This document shows, one piece after another, positions 26,486 through 34,874 of a DNA stretch of 64,000 bases. This DNA is from Niallia endozanthoxylica (GTDB taxonomy: Bacteria > Bacillota > Bacilli > Bacillales > Cytobacillaceae): contig NZ_VYKL01000021.1 of the NCBI RefSeq assembly GCF_008710145.1, forward strand, positions 1-64,000, given 5' to 3'. The notes below the pieces were generated by a model. It was not told the origin of the DNA. It was given only the letters and a program-made list of their open reading frames with translations, and did no database searches. The translations under genes were made by a program, and so were the position numbers. Each line of letters opens with the position of its first letter. Within the stretch, counting starts at the first letter, position 1.

Positions 26486-27079
26486 TTAAATTCTACCAAT
26501 GTACTTTGGATCCCTAATAATTCCAGATTGACCTGGTACCCAATTAGCAGGGACTCCTTCCCCAGTCCTTCTACTATATTGTATCCCTTGAATTACCCTT
26601 AAAATCTCGTAAATATTTCGACCAACTTCCGGTGGATTTACGAATTTGGTAACAATCGTTCCTTCTGGATCTATTATGATGGTTGCTCTAAATGTAGAAC
26701 CAGTTTTTTCATTTAACACTCTGTATGCTTTACTAATTTTTTGTGTTCGGTCACTTAATAGTGGAAACGTTACCTGAGAAGCAGAAGGAGATACCTCAGT
26801 AAAAACTTTATGAGAATATACACTGTCTGTACTTATGGCAAGTACATCTGTATTTAGGAGCCTCAGTTGATTATAAACAGCAGCGACCGCTGCCAACTCT
26901 GTCGGTCAAACAAAAGTAAAATCACTTGCATAAAAAAATAAGATTACCCATTTTCCACGATAACTTTCTAGGCGAATTTCTTTAATTTTCTTTTGCACAT
27001 TGTCGTAAGCTTCTGTCACAAACAGGGGTGCTATATCAGTTGTTTGTGCACAAAATGGTTGCACACAGTCCTCATACAT
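26486..27079 (-). CDS. peroxiredoxin with in-frame UGA at the peroxidatic residue (candidate selenoprotein)
   Basis: From an ATG at 27079 (ATAAGGAGGG site) the minus strand encodes a 197-residue AhpC/TSA peroxiredoxin if one TGA at 26906-26908 is read as residue 58. The context is DFTFV-UGA-PTEL, exactly the VCP active-site position. Upstream frame: [13 protein letters not shown]; downstream: [16 protein letters not shown], the catalytic-site Arg in [11 protein letters not shown], and [12 protein letters not shown] at the end. The canonical resolving Cys (VCPANW) is replaced (GVPANW), and the only cysteines are Cys5 and Cys10. The stop-free frame on both sides and the hairpin after the UGA favour selenocysteine insertion; a nonsense mutation of TGT is the alternative. 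It would reduce peroxides in the cytoplasm. Confidence 0.75.
26879..26894 (-). promoter_or_regulatory. candidate bacterial SECIS hairpin
   Basis: On the message, 11 bases after the UGA, GGCAGC-GGUC-GCUGCU forms a 6-pair stem with loop GGUC. The loop starts 17 bases after the UGA, within the 16-37 range described for bacterial SECIS elements, and begins with G as required. E. coli fdhF has AGGUCU in its loop at nearly the same distance. An alternative lower helix ACAG/CUGU with a bulge is also possible. Confidence 0.65.
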
Positions 27080-27273
27080 ATGAGATTGCCCTCCTTATCA
27101 AAAAGTTCAACTCATTTATCCATATGTATCAGATAAATTGTTGGTGTATCTAAAATTTCTGAAACCATCTATAATCAATTTATTTCATTAAAATAATTAT
27201 GGATAACCTTCAAAAGAAGCATATGAAGTTCATCGGAAAATTTCCTTTAGGCTCACAAAGGGAACTATTTTTT

Positions 27274-27786
27274 CTAAACATAATTTCGGGCTAGGCCTCT
27301 TTCGAATGCATCCAAATGGTTCAATGATGCATTTCTTAACTGCGTAAATACCGTTCTTACATCCGTTGGAAGATTTATAGAAAGAAATTTATTATACATA
27401 CTTATATTCTCTATCTCACCTTGTACTCCAAAAGCAAAAGCGTTTTTTATTGTTTCTGGGGTAGTAACAAACATCCTTGAAATATCTTCTGGAATAGGTA
27501 CTTGATATCGTTCAAAAAGAGGAAGTAACGCACTAATATGCCTTAATTCAGCTTCTTGGATTCGGGCAAATGTACGATTATAACCAAAGTTTAAAAGAAT
27601 ATTATTATACCTAGCCTGAGCAAGAAATTCGTCCTGTAAAGCATAAGTTAGCATCTGAGGTAAGGTTAATGTTGGGGCATTTAAAGCCCCTTTGGCTCCA
27701 TAGTCGTTAGCATTTTGTCTTTCCAATGATTGTTGCACATTATGATAAGGGGGTTGATTATTGGAGTAAAATTTTTTCGCATACAT
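27274..27786 (-). CDS. ferritin-like protein (DUF2202)
   Basis: About 170 residues. A basic, Tyr/Asn/Gln-rich N-terminus (first 40) precedes a four-helix DUF2202 domain: MLTYALQDEFLAQARYNNIL, then RIQEAELRHISALLPLFERY (E-x2-H di-iron-type motif), GVQGEIENISMYNKFL and ASLNHLDAFERGL. The Glu/His pattern fits a ferritin-like iron or peroxide centre. The ATG at 27786 is used; a GTG at 27801 overlaps the ribosome site. Same strand and upstream of the UGA peroxiredoxin, 194 bases away, suggesting a shared oxidative-defence role. Confidence 0.72.
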   Translation of the reverse strand: MYAKKFYSNNQPPYHNVQQSLERQNANDYGAKGALNAPTLTLPQMLTYALQDEFLAQARYNNILLNFGYNRTFARIQEAELRHISALLPLFERYQVPIPEDISRMFVTTPETIKNAFAFGVQGEIENISMYNKFLSINLPTDVRTVFTQLRNASLNHLDAFERGLARNYV

Positions 27787-28004
27787 TGATTGTATTTTCA
27801 CCTCTTAAATTATTTTCCTGCTGCTGAGCAGTTGTTGTGCATTGAGCTCCTAATTCCAAGTTATTCTCTTAATAGAGTATATAAAAGGAATCGAAATGTA
27901 CCTTGGATACTCGAAGAGGTCATTGAACATTAATAAGTACATTCCTCTTCTACCGTACATAAGATAATTTAGTCATAATGAATAATATGAAGGGATTGAG
28001 GAAA

Positions 28005-28811
28005 ATGTACTATGTGCCCTATAGGTATCAATATCCTTATTATGCAAATGTACCAACGCATACTTACGGAAATCCTACTGGTTATCGGGCTCTTCCTAGT
28101 GAGTTGGCATTTAGTTCTTATCGGTCTTTTTATGGTGATAGCAGAAACGTATTAAAAGATTATGGAGCAAACCCATTTGTTATAAATATCAATGAGGCCA
28201 CCAAACAAAACAACACGTATCGTACTGCACTTTGGACAGGAAATCATTTGCAAGTCACATTAATGAGTCTCAATGTTGGTGAAGATATCGGATTGGAAGT
28301 GCACCCTGATGTGGATCAATTCTTACGTGTTGAACAAGGTCAGGGGATTGTACAAATGGGCAAAAGTAAAGATAATTTAAGTTTCCAATGGAGAATCTTT
28401 GATGACTCTGCTATTATGATACCGGCTGGAATGTGGCACAATATCACAAATACAGGAAATGTTCCGTTGAAACTATACTCAATATATGCCCCACCAAACC
28501 ATCCATTTGGTACTGTTCATAAGACTAAGGCAGATGCAATGGCTATGGAAGAAGGTTTGGGTAATGGAAATGGGAAAACAGTAATTTTCGGAAAGACTCC
28601 AGATGAATGGGTAAGACATACCGAGTTTTTGGTAAAAGAAGGCTTGGAGGACGTTAAAAGAGGAATTAATATGACACACATTCTTCAAGAGTTTATTCTA
28701 ATGGGAGTTCTTGTAGGGAAGGGATATTCTCCTGAAAAAGCATATGAAACAGTAGAAGAATGGGAACGTACAGGAGAATCCAAACTTCTTCTGGAAAGCA
28801 AAAATATGTAA
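28005..28811 (+). CDS. cupin-domain protein, possibly spore-associated
   Basis: About 268 residues. The N-terminus is very rich in Tyr/Pro (MYYVPYRYQYPYYANVPTHT), as in spore coat proteins. A single cupin barrel follows (about 75-175): LEVHPDVDQFLRVEQGQGIV supplies the His/Glu metal motif and PAGMWHNITNTG the second His. The C-terminal third is helical. Divergent from the ferritin-like gene across a 218-base promoter region. ATG at 28005 (TTGAGGAAA) or 27978. Confidence 0.7.
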   Translation: MYYVPYRYQYPYYANVPTHTYGNPTGYRALPSELAFSSYRSFYGDSRNVLKDYGANPFVININEATKQNNTYRTALWTGNHLQVTLMSLNVGEDIGLEVHPDVDQFLRVEQGQGIVQMGKSKDNLSFQWRIFDDSAIMIPAGMWHNITNTGNVPLKLYSIYAPPNHPFGTVHKTKADAMAMEEGLGNGNGKTVIFGKTPDEWVRHTEFLVKEGLEDVKRGINMTHILQEFILMGVLVGKGYSPEKAYETVEEWERTGESKLLLESKNM

Positions 28812-28878
28812 AGCAACCGTAATTAAACAATCAGATGCTTTTGTTGAAAAAAGGTTATATTATTTCCTGCCTGCATTA

Positions 28879-28906
28879 AAACTCACCTATCACGGCGAGT
28901 TTTTTT
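28879..28906 (+). terminator. terminator after the cupin gene
   Basis: AACTCACC / GGCGAGTT stem (one mismatch) followed by seven T. A second hairpin at 28993-29025 (GGGACACCCATTCA / TGAATGATGTCCC) occupies part of the remaining gap to 29166. Confidence 0.65.
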
Positions 28907-29165
28907 GTGTTATTATGCGACATTTTTATTTTCAATTTGTGTGTTAATTAGTGTATTAAATCCATTAAAGTATGGATATAACAACAAAAAGAGGGACACC
29001 CATTCATATGTGAATGATGTCCCCAATTAGTCTGTTATTGAATATTTTCTCCCCGTCAACCGAACCCGTTCATCTTAATGGAGGGTCTTTTCTATTCAAT
29101 TAAAGCGTCCGTTGGATAGGAATGTGATTATACTTAGGATTCGCCCTCATATGGAAAATTCTCAT

Positions 29166-30062
29166 TTACTTTTCGACCATTGATAACAGTATTTCCTCCA
29201 TTTCTTCTTTTGTTAAAATGTCTGCAATCATTGTCATTTTATATCCTTTTTCTCGTACAAAGACTCTCATGCCTGTGACGTTCGTGTCTTCAGAGTAAAC
29301 ATACTCAAATTCAAATTCTTTTAGAGAATAGGATTCTGTATGTTCGAAATTCCGCTTTTCTAACTCATCCTTTTGGTTTTTATCTATTTTCTGCTGGGTA
29401 ATCCAAAATCCAAACTCTCCTTTGCTATACTTTAATTCAACAATGGGGTCTTTACCAACATGACTCTCATCCGTATGAATTTCTTCGCTAACCTGTTTGT
29501 ATCCCTCCGGTATAAATGTTGGTTTGGTAATAGGGTAGTCTATCATTTGTTGAGCCTCATCTATTGTATGAGTAGTAAAGGTATTCAACTTCGCATCATA
29601 AATCTCTATGGCAGCAGAAAGCTCTTCTAGTCGTTGTTCCTCTTCTATATTCGGTTTCCTATTTTCAGTTTGTATGTTGCTCACTATTTTAATTTGCTCT
29701 TTGATTAATTGACTGTATGTAGCAAATTCCTCCTCCGATAAATACTGTTCTGCAAATGCCAAGTGTTGTTCAAACGAGTTCAAACTCTCTTTAGGTTCAT
29801 CAGGTAAGGATTGTATCAACTCTTCCTTAGAGCCGAACAATTGATTGATTAATGAGCTAGTTGCGTCTACTATGTGTGAACCAGCAAAAGCGAAACCCGT
29901 TCCAATAATCATCATGGAAGCAACTGAACCAAGTATCCACTTCTTCGAGTATCTTTTCTTTCTCTTTTCTTCCATATTGGCTTGCTTAATCCCTAAAGCC
30001 ACCCTATAATTTAATTCTTTAGGAATTTCAATCTTTTCCAATTCTTGTTTTATGTTATTCAC
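29166..30062 (-). CDS. ECF anti-sigma factor-like membrane protein (DUF4367/DUF3600 type)
   Basis: A 298-residue protein with a short cytoplasmic N-terminus (1-40), one membrane helix (about 44-62, WILGSVASMMIIGTGFAFAG), and an extracytoplasmic part. Residues 65-170 are helical; the C-terminal domain (about 175-298) has the DUF4367 pattern, TFIPEGYKQVSEE and a final KMTMIADILTKEEMEEILLS. Overlaps the sigma-factor stop by 8 bases, so the two are translationally coupled. By position it should hold the sigma factor inactive at the membrane. Confidence 0.75.
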   Translation of the reverse strand: MNNIKQELEKIEIPKELNYRVALGIKQANMEEKRKKRYSKKWILGSVASMMIIGTGFAFAGSHIVDATSSLINQLFGSKEELIQSLPDEPKESLNSFEQHLAFAEQYLSEEEFATYSQLIKEQIKIVSNIQTENRKPNIEEEQRLEELSAAIEIYDAKLNTFTTHTIDEAQQMIDYPITKPTFIPEGYKQVSEEIHTDESHVGKDPIVELKYSKGEFGFWITQQKIDKNQKDELEKRNFEHTESYSLKEFEFEYVYSEDTNVTGMRVFVREKGYKMTMIADILTKEEMEEILLSMVEK

Positions 30063-30576
30063 AAATATCAGCCTCCTTAAGATTTTTTCGAAGTTTATTT
30101 AATGCACGATATAGCACGGATTTTGCCGTTCCTAAAGGTATATTCAATAAATCTGCTATTTCTTTAAATGAATAACCTTCGTAGAATTTTAAAATGACGA
30201 CGCTCTTTTCATCTTCATTTAACTGTTCGAGTAATTCTTGAAGGGTAATCGAAAGGGAAACATCTTCATCTTCTAAACCGATAAACTCTTCATCTTCTGG
30301 TTTTAATTGAATCACTTTTTGATTTTTTTTAATCAAATTAATAGAACAAGTGATAGCTATTTTGATTAACCAGGTTTTGAAATGCTCTGGATTTTTCAAT
30401 GTATGTATATTTTTAAATGAAAGGTATGCTACCTCTTGAACCACATCCAAAGCATCATTTTGATTTTTTACATAAACATAAACGATACGGTATATATCTT
30501 CTTGGTATTGTTGATAAAGTTTTAAGAAGGCTTTGTCATCGCCTTTTTGAGCTTTTTTGACTAAACAAATAATAAT
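30055..30576 (-). CDS. ECF RNA polymerase sigma factor, non-canonical start or frameshift
   Basis: Region 2 (KAFLKLYQQYQEDIYRIVYVYV, then DVVQEVAYLSFKNI) and region 4 (SVVILKFYEGYSFKEIADLL, then GTAKSVLYRALNKL) are both intact if translation begins near 30576, giving about 173 residues. In that frame there is no ATG, GTG or TTG between a TGA at 30580-30582 and a TTG at 30450 that would delete much of region 2. An ATT at 30576 lies 7 bases after GAGG. An ATG at 30583 is in another frame and would need one base removed (ATGAAC-C-ATTATT). So either ATT initiation or a 1-base insertion. Confidence 0.7.
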   Translation of the reverse strand: MIICLVKKAQKGDDKAFLKLYQQYQEDIYRIVYVYVKNQNDALDVVQEVAYLSFKNIHTLKNPEHFKTWLIKIAITCSINLIKKNQKVIQLKPEDEEFIGLEDEDVSLSITLQELLEQLNEDEKSVVILKFYEGYSFKEIADLLNIPLGTAKSVLYRALNKLRKNLKEADICE

Positions 30577-30839
30577 GGTTCATCCTCTCTTTTTTTGTCT
30601 TATACTTATTAGACAAACGAACGCCTTGTTTGGCTTAAATTATTTTATTTTTTTCTTAAAATAAAAAAATCGTCCTTGGTTAGACGATGATAAAGAAATC
30701 AACTATAACATAATCCTTCTCCAACTAGGCTACTTTACTAGCCCAACAGCTTTCTTCTCTATTTCATTCTAAGTATAACTTTTTTAACTGATCTCCAAAA
30801 TTTATATTATTATTTATTTGTTAAAAGAATAGTAGTCTT

Positions 30840-31190
30840 TTGTTTTAACAGAGTGATTTTATGTTTTTAAGTGGTAAAGGTCGTGTCATTTCTAGCGGTC
30901 ATTTGAATACAAAAAATAATAAAAAGAAAGATGAGTGTATGGATGTTACGGCTTGTTATGGGGATTGTACGATTAGTATAGGCTTTTGATGAAAAAGGGA
31001 AGGACTTGCGATGAGTGTGGAGTGGGATTGAGAGAGTGAGAAGTACCTGAAGAACAGGTGATTATTTTTGATGAAGCACAGAGGGCATGGGATGCAAAAA
31101 AGATGAAGGGTCCTAAAGCAAAGGTGTCAGGCAACACAATACAATATCTAGTATCACTTTGCGTAAAATCGCACTGAATATCGATAAATT
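30840..31190 (+). pseudogene. remnant of a DUF2075-type helicase gene
   Basis: At 31040-31120 one frame reads EVPEEQVIIFDEAQRAWDAK, the Walker B region of DUF2075 (DNA/RNA helicase) proteins. It is followed by a GTGTCAGGCA repeat and a stop. No P-loop or other motif is preserved upstream. 30577-30840 shows no gene. Confidence 0.4.
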
Positions 31191-31230
31191 GTGGATGCCA
31201 GACACCTTATGGGACAGCCCTTTCTAACAC

Positions 31231-32493
31231 TCAGGAATGATGGCCTCCAACTAAATGAGATCGATACCGTGCTGTACCTGCATGTGTGTAGGAAACACCT
31301 CTTAACAATGCCATCGGGCCATACTTATCTCGAATGGCATCCATCACATAGCCAAGTATCCGTTGTTTTTCGCGGTCCTGTTGAAACAAGTCCAGTTGTA
31401 TAGTGTCATCGTCTTCGATATTGGATAATGTCACAGAGATTTGTCTAACTGTCTTATTAGAATAAAAAGTATCGAAGAGTGTTAGACAGGTTTGATACAT
31501 TTCCAATGTTATATTCGTAGGATAGTCTAGTGATTTTGCTCGATGAAATCCGCCGCCAAATTCATCTTTACTATACCCAATCCCTAAACTTACGGTTCGC
31601 CCAGACTTTTTATATTTTCGTGCCTGTCTAGCTACCTCTTCACACATTTCCAGGATTACCTGTTTGACATCCTTTGGATTGGGGTAATCTCTAAGTAAAA
31701 TTTGACTTTTGCCAAAGCTCACTTGCTCTTGTTTGACCGGATCACCTATTTTAGAAAAATCAATGCCCCAGGCATGTTGATGGATCTGGCGTCCCATTAC
31801 ACCAAATTTCTTTTCTAATAGTTTAAGAGGATAATTGGCTAAGGCACCTACATTGAATATTCCCATACCATTTAAATTTCTTTCCATCCTTGGACCAATC
31901 CCCCACATTTGACTTAAAGGATAGGTGGGCCATAGCTTTGCTTGAACATCATCATATGTCCATTTAGCAATGCCTGTGGTTGAATGCTTCGCTTCTAAGT
32001 CTAAACATAGTTTGGCCAACAGCATATTTGGGCCGATTCCTATAGTAGAAGGAAGGCCGAACTCTTTCTTGATCGTCTCTTGGATTTTGAATGCAATGGT
32101 TTCAGGATCTCCCCATAATCTTCTGACTCCTGTTACATCTAAAAAACTTTCATCAACGGAATAAGGATGCATATCAGAAAATGGTACAAAACGGTTAAAG
32201 AGTTGGATGATGGCTGCTGATGTTTTTAGATAGGAAGACATACTAGGGTTTACAATATGAATTTTAGGATTATTAGGAATCTCGAAGAGTCTCGATCCCG
32301 TCTTAATGTTAAATTCTCTTTTTAAAGCAGGTGATGCTGCTAAAACGACACTTCCTTGACGATCTGTATGACCGACAACAGCTAAATAACAGGTCATTGG
32401 GTCAAGTCCAAGCATCACAGCAGCGCAACTACTATAGAAGCTTTTCATATCCACACAGAGGATTGAACGATTAGGAAATGGACTATAATCCAT
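31231..32493 (-). CDS. uvrX: Y-family DNA polymerase UvrX
   Basis: A 420-residue translesion polymerase of the UvrX/YqjW type. Catalytic acidic residues lie in ILCVDMKSFYSSC (about 10-22) and the PYSVDESFLDVTG segment (about 105-117). Helix-hairpin-helix WGIGPRMERNL, little-finger domain after about 240, and a C-terminal clamp-binding motif QLDLF (about 372). Follows yolD in the same direction, with a LexA box in front of the pair, so it is SOS-induced. Confidence 0.9.
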   Translation of the reverse strand: MDYSPFPNRSILCVDMKSFYSSCAAVMLGLDPMTCYLAVVGHTDRQGSVVLAASPALKREFNIKTGSRLFEIPNNPKIHIVNPSMSSYLKTSAAIIQLFNRFVPFSDMHPYSVDESFLDVTGVRRLWGDPETIAFKIQETIKKEFGLPSTIGIGPNMLLAKLCLDLEAKHSTTGIAKWTYDDVQAKLWPTYPLSQMWGIGPRMERNLNGMGIFNVGALANYPLKLLEKKFGVMGRQIHQHAWGIDFSKIGDPVKQEQVSFGKSQILLRDYPNPKDVKQVILEMCEEVARQARKYKKSGRTVSLGIGYSKDEFGGGFHRAKSLDYPTNITLEMYQTCLTLFDTFYSNKTVRQISVTLSNIEDDDTIQLDLFQQDREKQRILGYVMDAIRDKYGPMALLRGVSYTHAGTARYRSHLVGGHHS

Positions 32494-32555
32494 TAAATCA
32501 CCTCAACTTAAATCATTCATTAAAAGTTAGAAGACCCAGTTTTTCACTTTTGTAT

Positions 32556-32882
32556 TTAAATGTTTTTAACTCCTATTATAGAGTCAAAATGAAAAATTTG
32601 TTGAACGTCTTTGTAAAAGACATATAAGTTGCGCTGATGCTGATCAATCTTATGTATACTCACTGGCCCAACATCTCTTATGTATCCATCCATCCATAGT
32701 GTTAATATCATTTGCTTATTATCTTGCATACTTCTTACCAACAAATCGCTCATTTTATGTAATTGTTCTTCGTCTAGGATTGGTTTTTCTGTCTTTAGGC
32801 TTTCTTTGTATATTTGTCTTATTAATTCTTTTTGTTCCGGCATGAAAAATCCGTTCCACTTCATTAAACCTCTATCCATCAT
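32556..32882 (-). CDS. YolD-like protein
   Basis: About 108 residues: MMDRGLMKWNGFFMPE start, then LSDLLVRSMQDN-like helix and a C-terminal FHFDSIIGVKNI, all typical of the YolD family that accompanies UvrX/UmuC-type polymerases. ATG at 32882 has a full AAGGAGG site 8 bases upstream. It precedes uvrX by 62 bases and shares its SOS promoter. Confidence 0.85.
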   Translation of the reverse strand: MMDRGLMKWNGFFMPEQKELIRQIYKESLKTEKPILDEEQLHKMSDLLVRSMQDNKQMILTLWMDGYIRDVGPVSIHKIDQHQRNLYVFYKDVQQIFHFDSIIGVKNI

Positions 32883-32909
32883 GAATATCGCCTCCTTCTT
32901 TATTTTACT

Positions 32910-32921
32910 AAACATATGTTC
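32910..32921 (-). promoter_or_regulatory. LexA (DinR) box for yolD-uvrX
   Basis: GAACATATGTTT on the minus strand, one base from the Bacillus consensus core GAAC-ATAT-GTTC, 28 bases before the yolD start. The gap from here to 33244 otherwise contains an open frame (32975-33184, plus) with no coding character. Confidence 0.8.
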
Positions 32922-33218
32922 TTATTTAAAGGGAAAATTTTCTTATAGAAGTTTGCTTATATACTAATGAGTTAATGACTGAAAATCTTAAGTATTACCC
33001 TAAGTTTGAGTTTATTGAAGTAGATCTCCGTATAGAAGATGGCTTCAACCGTGTATATATGTCAAAGCCTTTATACTTCAACAACTATCTGTACGGTCAA
33101 AAACAAGAATCATCGCTGAACCCACTTTTCTCGAATCGGGCGCAATCCTTGTATAGGCATTGTATCTTTTTTGTTGTTCTGTGATGCTTAATTGACCCAA
33201 GTTACGCAACAACGGAAT

Positions 33219-33245
33219 TAAAAAATCACCTATTAATAGGTGATT
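33219..33245 (-). terminator. terminator of the small membrane gene
   Basis: A perfect 10-base stem AATCACCTAT / ATAGGTGATT followed on the minus strand by a T run. It overlaps the stop codon of the 59-residue gene. Confidence 0.7.
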
Positions 33246-33423
33246 AAACAGGATTGGCTTTTAGTTCTCTAAAAATTAGTAGAACACCAATACTATACGC
33301 AATAGAAATAGCCAAAGGAACCAGCGTAAAGGCCAGTTCAACAAAGAATCCACCTAAGATTAGAGAGGATATACAGGTAGTTAGAGTAACAAATAAGTAA
33401 GCTTTACTTTTGTAAATCCACAT
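33244..33423 (-). CDS. 59-residue two-helix membrane protein
   Basis: An intact frame from ATG 33423 to TAA 33244: MWIYKSKAYLFV, then two hydrophobic helices (LILGGFFVELAF and AISIAYSIGVLLIF), ending RELKANPV. A clear terminator follows. No good ribosome site is visible, so either expression is weak or the 5' part has been lost. No family assigned. Confidence 0.5.
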   Translation of the reverse strand: MWIYKSKAYLFVTLTTCISSLILGGFFVELAFTLVPLAISIAYSIGVLLIFRELKANPV

Positions 33424-33747
33424 GTAGGGTCAACAACAGTTGGCCTTTTTTATATAAAAAAGTACAGATATATAGAACTTAATCACTTGTTATTTTAGTA
33501 TTTGAATATTTATATAGTGAATATTACACTGGATTTAGGGACAGTTACTGATAATGAACGAAGCAAAAAAATGACTAAGAGAGCCAACTAAAACCATTCA
33601 GAACCTTCATAATAACAAAATAAGTAAATATCGAAATATGGATGTGGAAGTAGGTTAGAAAAATCCAGATTTAATTACTGAAATGATAACCATCAAAAAG
33701 GGTGTAAGTGTAATGTGAACAATTGTTAGTATTCAATTGTGTTTTTG

Positions 33748-33777
33748 TTTACAAACATACGTTCTGTTTTGTATAAT
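33748..33777 (+). promoter_or_regulatory. promoter with LexA-like box before the VOC gene
   Basis: -35 TTTACA (33748-33753) and -10 TATAAT (33772-33777), 18-base spacer. AAACATACGTTC (33753-33764), one or two bases from the LexA consensus, lies in the spacer. SOS control of the next gene is possible. 33424-33747 has no gene. Confidence 0.5.
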
Positions 33778-33863
33778 ATGCTTATGGTAATAATAGTTGC
33801 TAGTTACTGCCACTAGGAAATGACTTACGCATGGTAAAAACATTAGAACGAAGGAGATGTTAA

Positions 33864-34289
33864 ATGATGTCAATTGGTTTGAACCCGTATTTGATTTTTG
33901 ATGGTAACACGAGAGAAGCAGTCCATTTTTATGAGAAAGCGCTTGGCGGGAAAGTAATGGGTATCATGACGTTCGGGGATATGCCGGCAGACCCTAATTA
34001 TCCATTGCCGGATAACATGAAGGATCGCGTGATGCATGCACATTTGAAAGTCGGAGAAGCAGATCTCATGTTCAGCGATACCTACGAAGGCATGCCTTAT
34101 CAGCCAGGCAATTCAATTCAGATGGCCATCCATCCCAAAGAAGAGGCTAGAGCTAGAGAAATCTTTGCTGCTTTGGAAGATGGCGGACAAGTCATTATGC
34201 CCCTTCAGAAAACGGATTGGAGCCCCTTGTATGGGCAAGTAAAGGACAAGTTCGGCGTTACTTTCCAAGTGAATGTCCCAGGAGAGTAA
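33864..34289 (+). CDS. PhnB/YjdN-like VOC-superfamily protein
   Basis: A 141-residue protein of the glyoxalase/VOC superfamily, PhnB-like branch: NPYLIFDGNTREAVHFYEKA start, then MKDRVMHAHLKVGEADLMFSD and the end WSPLYGQVKDKFGVTFQVNV. The branch lacks the four metal ligands of glyoxalase I in a clear form; function of these proteins is unknown. GAAGGAGATGTTAA site. Confidence 0.8.
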   Translation: MMSIGLNPYLIFDGNTREAVHFYEKALGGKVMGIMTFGDMPADPNYPLPDNMKDRVMHAHLKVGEADLMFSDTYEGMPYQPGNSIQMAIHPKEEARAREIFAALEDGGQVIMPLQKTDWSPLYGQVKDKFGVTFQVNVPGE

Positions 34290-34410
34290 CCGTAGTATGA
34301 GGACAGGAGGCTTACTCAGTTGCAAATACAAGGTTTGTGTTGCTAATGAGTAAATCATAAGAGGCCAAGCTTCTTCAATGAAAGGGCGCTACAACAGAAT
34401 GAAGTGTGTA

Positions 34411-34445
34411 AAGTCGATTCTTAAATTTGGGAATCGACTTTTTTT
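34411..34445 (+). terminator. terminator after the VOC gene
   Basis: AAGTCGATTC / GAATCGACTT, 10-base stem, 10-base loop, T run. Confidence 0.8.
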
Positions 34446-34623
34446 AATGTCTTTAAAAGACTATAACGGTCTCAGACAGGTCTTAACTTAAGAGTTGTGG
34501 AATGCTTTCTTCTTTAACTAACGGCCAAATAGTTAAACAACTCTGACTAATTTACTTTAACGCACAAAAGCGTTAAACTGATTAATGTGATAGGGTAAAG
34601 GGACTGTAGGAGGGAGAAAGACA

Positions 34624-34797
34624 TTGAAAGGACAAAAAGTTGTCTATAATAATGAAAATTATACCGTTTTACATGATTACGGAAACGGACAAATTGAAAT
34701 ACAAAAGGAAAATTCAAAATTTTTTGGCGATGCTAAGTTAGTAAAAAAAGAAGAGGTACTCATTATAAATAACGAATGGAACAAAAGTGGGCTTTAG
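34624..34797 (+). CDS. 57-residue hypothetical protein
   Basis: TTG start behind a very strong TAGGAGGGAGAAAG site. Sequence: LKGQKVVYNNENYTVLHDYG, then GQIEIQKE and a tail VLIINNEWNKSGL, an all-beta, SH3-like pattern seen in small Bacillus proteins. Terminator hairpin AGACCATC / GATGGTCT lies directly after (34811-34832). Function unknown. Confidence 0.6.
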   Translation: MKGQKVVYNNENYTVLHDYGNGQIEIQKENSKFFGDAKLVKKEEVLIINNEWNKSGL

Positions 34798-34810
34798 TAA
34801 TAACAAAAAA

Positions 34811-34834
34811 TAGACCATCATTTTCGATGGTCTT
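34811..34834. terminator. bidirectional terminator
   Basis: AGACCATC-ATTTTC-GATGGTCT between convergent genes (the 57-residue gene and the lipoprotein). Confidence 0.7.
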
Positions 34835-34874
34835 CTACCCTGTTAAAAGAAATAAGAATAAAAAAGCATATTCA

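Noticed and set aside
32975..33184. 69-residue plus-strand open frame
   Set aside because: No ribosome site and no recognisable motif; likely chance.
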